A DNA stretch of 18,034 nucleotides from Sulfitobacter sp. GTDB lineage: Bacteria; Pseudomonadota; Alphaproteobacteria; Rhodobacterales; Rhodobacteraceae. The stretch is from assembly GCA_026421135.1 (NCBI GenBank), contig JAPKCR010000004.1:1-18034 (forward strand). Direction: 5' to 3'. This document shows positions 14,052-18,034 of the stretch, piece by piece (the first letter of the stretch is position 1; each line of letters begins with the position of its first letter). Below the pieces are notes generated by a model. The model made no database searches. It was not told the DNA's origin and saw only the letters and a list, made by a program, of their open reading frames with translations. Made by a program: the position numbers and the translations under genes.

Positions 14052-14589
14052 ATTGAAAGCAAGGACAGCCTGTGAAGATGCCCTGCCGATTAAGGTGGGT
14101 GCGGCGCAACTAGAGGAGCTTGATCTGGGGCCTGTGACATCAATCATGGTCTTGGGACGGGAGGCCGATCTGTCAGCCGCGATGGAGGCGGCGCATGGGA
14201 TAGCATTTCCGAAACCCAACCGCAGCAGTGGCAAGGATGCAAATCGTTGCGTTTGGGTCGGGCGCAATCAGGCGTTGTTGATCGGGGCCGCACCGGATGC
14301 CACGCTTGATACACATGCAGCCGTTGTGGACCAGAGTGACGCGTGGTGTGCCGTGTCCCTAAATGGTGCAACGTCAGAAGATATTCTGGCGCGATTGGTG
14401 CCCGTGGACATGCGCCGCGCACAGTTTAAGCGGGGACACACGGTGCGGACGCAGGTAGGGCATATGATGGCGTCTGTCACGCGCACCGGTGCAGATAGTT
14501 TTATGATCCTTGTTTTCCGGTCGATGGCGATTACCTTGATCCATGAGTTAAAACAGGCGATGAATGTCGTTGCTTCGCGCCGCGCGTAG
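14044..14589 (+). CDS. soxG: sarcosine oxidase subunit gamma
   Basis: From a GTG at 14044 the protein is 181 residues, the usual gamma size. It starts (M)AELKARTAC and has features common to gamma subunits: a middle GRNQALLIG strand, DQSDAWCAVSLNG, and DILARLVPVDMRRAQFKRGHTVRTQVGHM, ending FRSMAITLIHELKQAM. The subunit binds beta and helps the complex assemble; it has no catalytic site. The GTG is preferred because GGGAGGG lies seven bases upstream (14030-14036); a second in-frame GTG at 14038 is too close to it. The start overlaps soxA by eight bases, so it is coupled to alpha translation. It is the last gene of the sox unit. Confidence 0.92.
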   Translation: MAELKARTACEDALPIKVGAAQLEELDLGPVTSIMVLGREADLSAAMEAAHGIAFPKPNRSSGKDANRCVWVGRNQALLIGAAPDATLDTHAAVVDQSDAWCAVSLNGATSEDILARLVPVDMRRAQFKRGHTVRTQVGHMMASVTRTGADSFMILVFRSMAITLIHELKQAMNVVASRRA

Positions 14590-14629
14590 GGTGAGTGCCG
14601 CATAGGCAGAAAGATTTGGAGAAGAAGCG

Positions 14630-14938
14630 ATGAAGATTGTTACAGTAGCGATTACAGCGGGCCTGTTGGCCGTTGCGGCACCGGTTTTGGCCCAGACCGC
14701 TAAAGAGACCGACTGCACCTATCAAGCGGATGTTGTCGAAGCGGTACGCCAAGCCCGCATCGAACGGGTCAAAGAACGCAAGGTGGCAGCGCATGTCGAG
14801 GCGACCGCACCAAGCTGGCCTGAAAAATACAATGCGGTCGTACCGCTGGTCGCTCCTTGGGTCTATGAGATGAAAATGGCCGATGTGAAGGCCAGTGATT
14901 TGGGCGCAGCCTGGAAAGAGATGTGTCTGGGCCAATAA
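14630..14938 (+). CDS. small exported protein with two cysteines, function unknown
   Basis: The 102-residue protein has a clear signal peptide, MKIVTVAITAGLLAVAAPVLA, with probable cleavage after A21. The mature part is about 81 residues: a strongly charged helical middle (EAVRQARIERVKERKVAAH), then SWPEKYNAVVPLVAPWVYEMK. C29 near the start and C99 near the end could form a disulfide closing the fold. A good ribosome binding site, GGAGAAG, precedes the ATG. It lies 40 bases after soxG on the same strand and may be read through from the sox operon, but nothing connects it to sarcosine oxidation. I do not recognise the family. Confidence 0.78.
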   Translation: MKIVTVAITAGLLAVAAPVLAQTAKETDCTYQADVVEAVRQARIERVKERKVAAHVEATAPSWPEKYNAVVPLVAPWVYEMKMADVKASDLGAAWKEMCLGQ

Positions 14939-14954
14939 GGTCAGACACGCGCGA

Positions 14955-15026
14955 CTGGCCTCCCGAGGGGGCCAGCCCCCATCGCCCAGACGGGCGATCC
15001 CCCCGGAGTATATTTGGCAAAATGAA
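14955..15026 (+). repeat. tandem hairpins followed by a GGAGTATATTTGGCAAAATG element
   Basis: CTGGCC (14955-14960) pairs with GGCCAG (14970-14975), and ATCGCCC (14981-14987) pairs perfectly with GGGCGAT (14992-14998) around AGAC. A C-run and GGAGTATATTTGGCAAAATG follow. Position after the sox-linked genes and before dnaG suggests transcription termination, although the T-tract is interrupted. The same tail motif appears near 9413 and 10798. Confidence 0.55.
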
Positions 15027-15050
15027 ACAGCGGATTCACGCATAGGGTTC

Positions 15051-15080
15051 TGGACTCTGTGCGGGCGCGGCCAATATATA
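15051..15080 (+). promoter_or_regulatory. candidate dnaG promoter with leaderless spacing
   Basis: TGGACT (15051-15056, four of six to TTGACA) and TATATA (15075-15080) are 18 bases apart. Only five bases separate TATATA from the dnaG ATG, so transcription would begin at or next to the start codon. No Shine-Dalgarno is visible before the ATG, consistent with a leaderless message. Confidence 0.45.
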
Positions 15081-15085
15081 GTGTT

Positions 15086-17059
15086 ATGAGCCTGCCCCCT
15101 GGATTTCTAGATGAATTGCGAAGCCGTTCCAGCCTGTCTCAGGTGGTGGGGCGCAAAGTCATGTGGGATGTGCGCAAGTCCAATCAGGGCAAGGGCGATA
15201 TGTGGGCACCATGCCCGTTCCATCAGGAAAAATCCGCCAGTTTTCACGTCGATGACCGCAAGGGGTTTTACTATTGCTTTGGCTGCCACGCCAAGGGCGA
15301 TGCAATTTCTTTTGTGCGCGAGACCGAGAATGTAAGTTTTATGGAGGCGGTCGAAATTCTGGCCCGCGAGGCCGGTATGCCGGTGCCTAAACAGGACCCG
15401 CGCGCGCAGGAGAAATCAGACAAACGCACCCAGCTGGCCGAGGTGATGGAGCAGGCGGTACAGTTTTTCCGTTTGCAGTTGCAAACCGGTCCTGCCGGGG
15501 CTGCACGCGATTATCTGGCTCGGCGTGGTTTAACAGCGCAGGCGCTTGAGCGGTGGGAAATTGGCTTTGCTGCGGATCAGTGGCAAGGGCTGTGGGATCA
15601 TCTAAAAGCCAAAGGGGTCGAGGATGAGCTGATCTTTGGCGCAGGGCTGGCCAAGCCTTCGACCAAGGGCGGGCGGCCCTATGATACGTTTCGGGGGCGG
15701 ATCATCTTTCCGATCCGGGATGCACGAGGGCGGGCAATTGCCTTTGGCGGACGGGCGATGGACCCCAATGACAACGCCAAGTATCTGAATTCGCCCGAAA
15801 CTGAGCTGTTTGATAAGGGGCGTAGTCTTTATAACGTTAAAGACGCGCGCACGGCAGCGGGCCAAGGGCAGCCGTTATTGGTGGCCGAGGGCTATATGGA
15901 CGTGATCGCGCTGGTTCAGGCGGGATTTGGCGCGGCCGTGGCCCCCTTGGGGACCGCAATTACCGAGAGCCAACTGCAAATGTTGTGGCGCATTTCGCCC
16001 GAGCCCATCATCACGCTGGATGGCGATACGGCGGGCCAGCGCGCCGCTTTGCGGCTAATTGATTTGGCGTTGCCGTTGCTGGAGGCGGGGCAAAGCTTGC
16101 GGTTCGCGATGATGCCAGAGGGGCAGGACCCCGACGATTTACTGCGTGCCCATGGTGCGACTGCGCTGCAAAAACTGCTGGATGGGGCCATGCCGATGGT
16201 ACGGCTGTTGTGGCAACGCGAGACAGAGGGGCGGGTTTTTGACAGCCCCGAACGCAAGGCGGCATTGGATAAGTCGTTGCGCGAAAAGATCATGCTGATT
16301 AAGGATCCGTCGATCCGCAGTCATTATGGCCAAGAAATCAAAGACCTGCGCTATCAGCTGTTCCGGCCTCAACAGGCTAAAAAGACGTTTACGCCGGGCG
16401 CGCGCAGTGGCGGGCAGGGGCGCTGGAATGCGCCACCTCAAGGACCGTCGCCCAGTGCAAAATCGTCGATGTTGGTGACGGCTGCAGGGGTGGGCGCGAC
16501 GGAGCATCTACGCGAGGCGGTGATCCTTTCTGCCTTGCTGGGGTGCCCCCAGTTGGTCGAGGAATTCGAGACAGGTCTGGCCGCAATGCAGTGCCAACAC
16601 TATGATCATGCGCGCATCAGGGATTTGATGTTGCGCCATCTTCACGAAGATCCAGCTGCGTTGCGCGAAAAGATATATAGTGCACTGGGCGAGCAGACCC
16701 TTGAAAATATGACTTCGCAGCGCCACGTTGCTGTGACGCCGTGTATCAGGACCCCCGGCAACACTGAACTGACCCGCATGACCGTCGCAGAGGAGTTGGG
16801 CAAGCTAGAAGCTGTGCGCGGGCTGGATGCTGAAATAGCCGATGCCATGGAAGACCTGAGTGGCGTGGCCGACGAAGGGCTGACCTGGCGGTTGAGCGAA
16901 GCGGCCCGAAATGCAGACCGTGCGCAACGCAGCGGCCAAGAGGATACTGCCGAATATGACATCGCCGAAAACGGTGCTCATGTCAGCCGAGATGAGCGCA
17001 GCGCATTCGATGCGTTGATCGGGGCCATCCGCGGGAAGGGCACGGAAGAAAAGAAATAA
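15086..17059 (+). CDS. dnaG: DNA primase
   Basis: The 657-residue protein synthesises the RNA primers for DNA replication. The N-terminal CHC2 zinc finger has C43, H46, C64 and C67 (CPFH...CFGC). The central catalytic core includes LEARWEIGFA-like sequence before the Toprim domain, which shows the acidic E268 in VAEGYMDV and D312/D314 in LDGDTAGQ. The C-terminal part after about residue 430 is the helicase-binding region, poorly conserved and with a linker of Gly, Pro and Ser around residues 430-470. The ATG at 15086 gives MSLPPGFLDELRSRSSL, the standard family start; an in-frame upstream ATG at 15059 gives no family-like sequence. It lacks an obvious ribosome binding site. rpoD follows after 138 bases, the conserved dnaG-rpoD order, but no rpsU is present before it. 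Confidence 0.97.
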   Translation: MSLPPGFLDELRSRSSLSQVVGRKVMWDVRKSNQGKGDMWAPCPFHQEKSASFHVDDRKGFYYCFGCHAKGDAISFVRETENVSFMEAVEILAREAGMPVPKQDPRAQEKSDKRTQLAEVMEQAVQFFRLQLQTGPAGAARDYLARRGLTAQALERWEIGFAADQWQGLWDHLKAKGVEDELIFGAGLAKPSTKGGRPYDTFRGRIIFPIRDARGRAIAFGGRAMDPNDNAKYLNSPETELFDKGRSLYNVKDARTAAGQGQPLLVAEGYMDVIALVQAGFGAAVAPLGTAITESQLQMLWRISPEPIITLDGDTAGQRAALRLIDLALPLLEAGQSLRFAMMPEGQDPDDLLRAHGATALQKLLDGAMPMVRLLWQRETEGRVFDSPERKAALDKSLREKIMLIKDPSIRSHYGQEIKDLRYQLFRPQQAKKTFTPGARSGGQGRWNAPPQGPSPSAKSSMLVTAAGVGATEHLREAVILSALLGCPQLVEEFETGLAAMQCQHYDHARIRDLMLRHLHEDPAALREKIYSALGEQTLENMTSQRHVAVTPCIRTPGNTELTRMTVAEELGKLEAVRGLDAEIADAMEDLSGVADEGLTWRLSEAARNADRAQRSGQEDTAEYDIAENGAHVSRDERSAFDALIGAIRGKGTEEKK

Positions 17060-17116
17060 CCCCCTGCGTGGCTTTTTCGCCGGGATGTTTAATAAAAAGC
17101 AGGGTAACGGGTTTAA

Positions 17117-17171
17117 GAATCACCCAGAACCCCGCATGATTCGGAAAATTGCGAATCGCCGAGGGTGATTC
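17117..17171. promoter_or_regulatory. nested palindrome with four GANTC sites upstream of rpoD
   Basis: GAATCACCC (17117-17125) and GGGTGATTC (17163-17171) form a perfect nine-base outer repeat. GATTCG (17138-17143) and CGAATC (17152-17157) form a perfect inner repeat with an eight-base loop. Each arm contains GANTC, the methylation target of CcrM in alphaproteobacteria, at 17117, 17138, 17153 and 17167. The element ends 26 bases before the rpoD ATG. Confidence 0.65.
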
Positions 17172-17197
17172 GGTTATGTTCGCTGGAGGAATTTTCA

Positions 17198-18034
17198 ATG
17201 GCCGCCAAAGATACCAATGAAGACACAAAGTCTGACGATCAGGATGCCGGCCACTCGCTGGACATGAGCCAAGCTGCCGTCAAGAAGATGATCGGTGATG
17301 CCCGCGAAAAGGGATACATCACGTATGATCAGCTGAATACGGTTTTGCCGCCCGAGCAAGTTAGTTCGGAGCAGATCGAAGACGTGATGTCGATGCTGTC
17401 AGAGATGGGCATCAACATCATCGAAGACGAAGACGCCGAGGAAGAAGACGCCAAGGGCGGTACTGATGTTGCGACCACGGACAACAACCGTGATGTGACG
17501 CTGTCGGCCTCGACCTCGGAAAAGCTGGACCGCACGGATGACCCTGTGCGCATGTACCTGCGTGAAATGGGTTCAGTCGAGCTGCTGAGCCGCGAGGGCG
17601 AGATCGCCATCGCCAAGCGCATCGAGGCTGGCCGCAACACGATGATCGCCGGGCTGTGTGAAAGCCCGCTGACGTTCCAAGCGATTACGATCTGGCGCGA
17701 TGAACTTTTGTCCGAAGACATTCTGCTGCGTGACGTGATCGACCTTGAGGCGACATTCGGCACCCAGATGGGCGAAGAAGAGACCACGCCAGTTGTGCCA
17801 GTTGTCCCCGGTGCTGAGGTCAAAACCTCGGAGGAGACCAGCGAAGTCGATGCCGACGGCAACCCGATTGCCAATGACGATGACGACGACGAGGATGAAC
17901 AGGCCAACATGTCGCTGGCCGCGATGGAAGCCGCGCTTAAGCCTCAGGTGCTTGAAGCGTTGGACATCATTGCCAATGACTATGTTCGGCTTAGCGAAAT
18001 TCAGGACAGCCGTATTTCTGCAACGTTGAACGAA
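17198..18034 (+). CDS. rpoD: primary RNA polymerase sigma factor RpoD, 3' end cut by the window
   Basis: The frame runs open from ATG 17198 to the last base, 279 codons, with a strong GGAGGA ribosome binding site seven to eight bases upstream. Residues 22-75 are region 1.1 (MSQAAVKKMIGDAREKGYITYDQLN, then QIEDVMSMLSEMGINIIEDED), which masks DNA binding in free sigma. Residues 114-145 are region 1.2, with DPVRMYLREMGSVELLSREGEIAIAKRIEAG. After that the non-conserved region begins, with a very acidic stretch (192-240, six consecutive acidic residues among others) typical of alphaproteobacterial RpoD. Regions 2 to 4, which read the -10 and -35 elements, lie beyond the window. This is the housekeeping sigma factor; it may be co-transcribed with dnaG but has its own palindromic leader. 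Confidence 0.97.
   Translation, partial: MAAKDTNEDTKSDDQDAGHSLDMSQAAVKKMIGDAREKGYITYDQLNTVLPPEQVSSEQIEDVMSMLSEMGINIIEDEDAEEEDAKGGTDVATTDNNRDVTLSASTSEKLDRTDDPVRMYLREMGSVELLSREGEIAIAKRIEAGRNTMIAGLCESPLTFQAITIWRDELLSEDILLRDVIDLEATFGTQMGEEETTPVVPVVPGAEVKTSEETSEVDADGNPIANDDDDDEDEQANMSLAAMEAALKPQVLEALDIIANDYVRLSEIQDSRISATLNE

Noticed and set aside
15059..15085. Upstream ATG-equivalent start for dnaG
   Set aside because: The extra nine residues do not resemble primase N-termini, while MSLPPGFLDELRSR does.
17071..17100. Intrinsic terminator of dnaG made from GCTTTTT and AAAAAGC
   Set aside because: The stem is AT-rich with a 16-base loop and no T-tract after it. It is a perfect seven-base repeat but not a credible terminator.
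1..18034. CRISPR arrays, tRNA or rRNA genes, insertion sequences
   Set aside because: No regularly spaced repeats, no cloverleaf or rRNA-like sequence, and no transposase-like protein were found on either strand.

Overview
The window reads as chromosome of a marine Rhodobacterales (Roseobacter-group) alphaproteobacterium. I infer this from the soxBDAG sarcosine oxidase operon, the dnaG-rpoD pair with an alphaproteobacterial RpoD N-terminus, the Tad pilin-like genes, DUF983 beside a Nudix gene, and GTATTTTTGGCAAAATGAA-like intergenic motifs that I recall as common in this group. No transposase, integrase, tRNA, rRNA or CRISPR array was seen.

Layout. At 1-902 is the end of an EamA/DMT exporter that lacks only its first few codons. 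Convergent to it, on the minus strand, are a Nudix hydrolase (945-1640) and a DUF983 zinc-ribbon membrane protein (1691-2092). At 2296-4376 on the plus strand is a four-gene signalling cassette: a periplasmic protein with five EF-hand loops and a His-rich tail, an ECF sigma factor, a small single-pass membrane protein in the anti-sigma position, and a CnrX/CpxP-like periplasmic sensor. After a large inverted repeat comes a two-helix membrane protein of unknown function (4454-4972), closed by a strong bidirectional terminator.

A minus-strand cassette at 5048-7571 encodes a TadG-like VWA protein and two TadE-like pseudopilins in overlapping reading frames. It is divided from a Glu/Leu/Phe/Val-type dehydrogenase (7921-9351) by a 350-bp divergent region rich in palindromes. 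One of these is a TTAA-N7-TTAAC (CtrA-type) sequence lying on the tadG ribosome binding site.

At 9517-14589 soxB, soxD, soxA and soxG encode the four subunits of sarcosine oxidase. This enzyme demethylates sarcosine to glycine, passing the methyl carbon to tetrahydrofolate. The adjacent dehydrogenase handles amino acid nitrogen, so the two loci could together serve catabolism of methylated amino compounds, but they have separate leaders. A small exported protein with two cysteines follows (14630-14938). The window ends with dnaG (15086-17059), whose start codon seems to lie at the transcription start point, and the first 279 codons of rpoD (17198-18034). The rpoD leader contains a nested palindrome built from four GANTC sites.

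The items most worth a second look are the EF-hand/ECF sigma/sensor cassette, the GANTC cluster before rpoD, the CtrA-like box on the tadG start, and the possible leaderless dnaG promoter.
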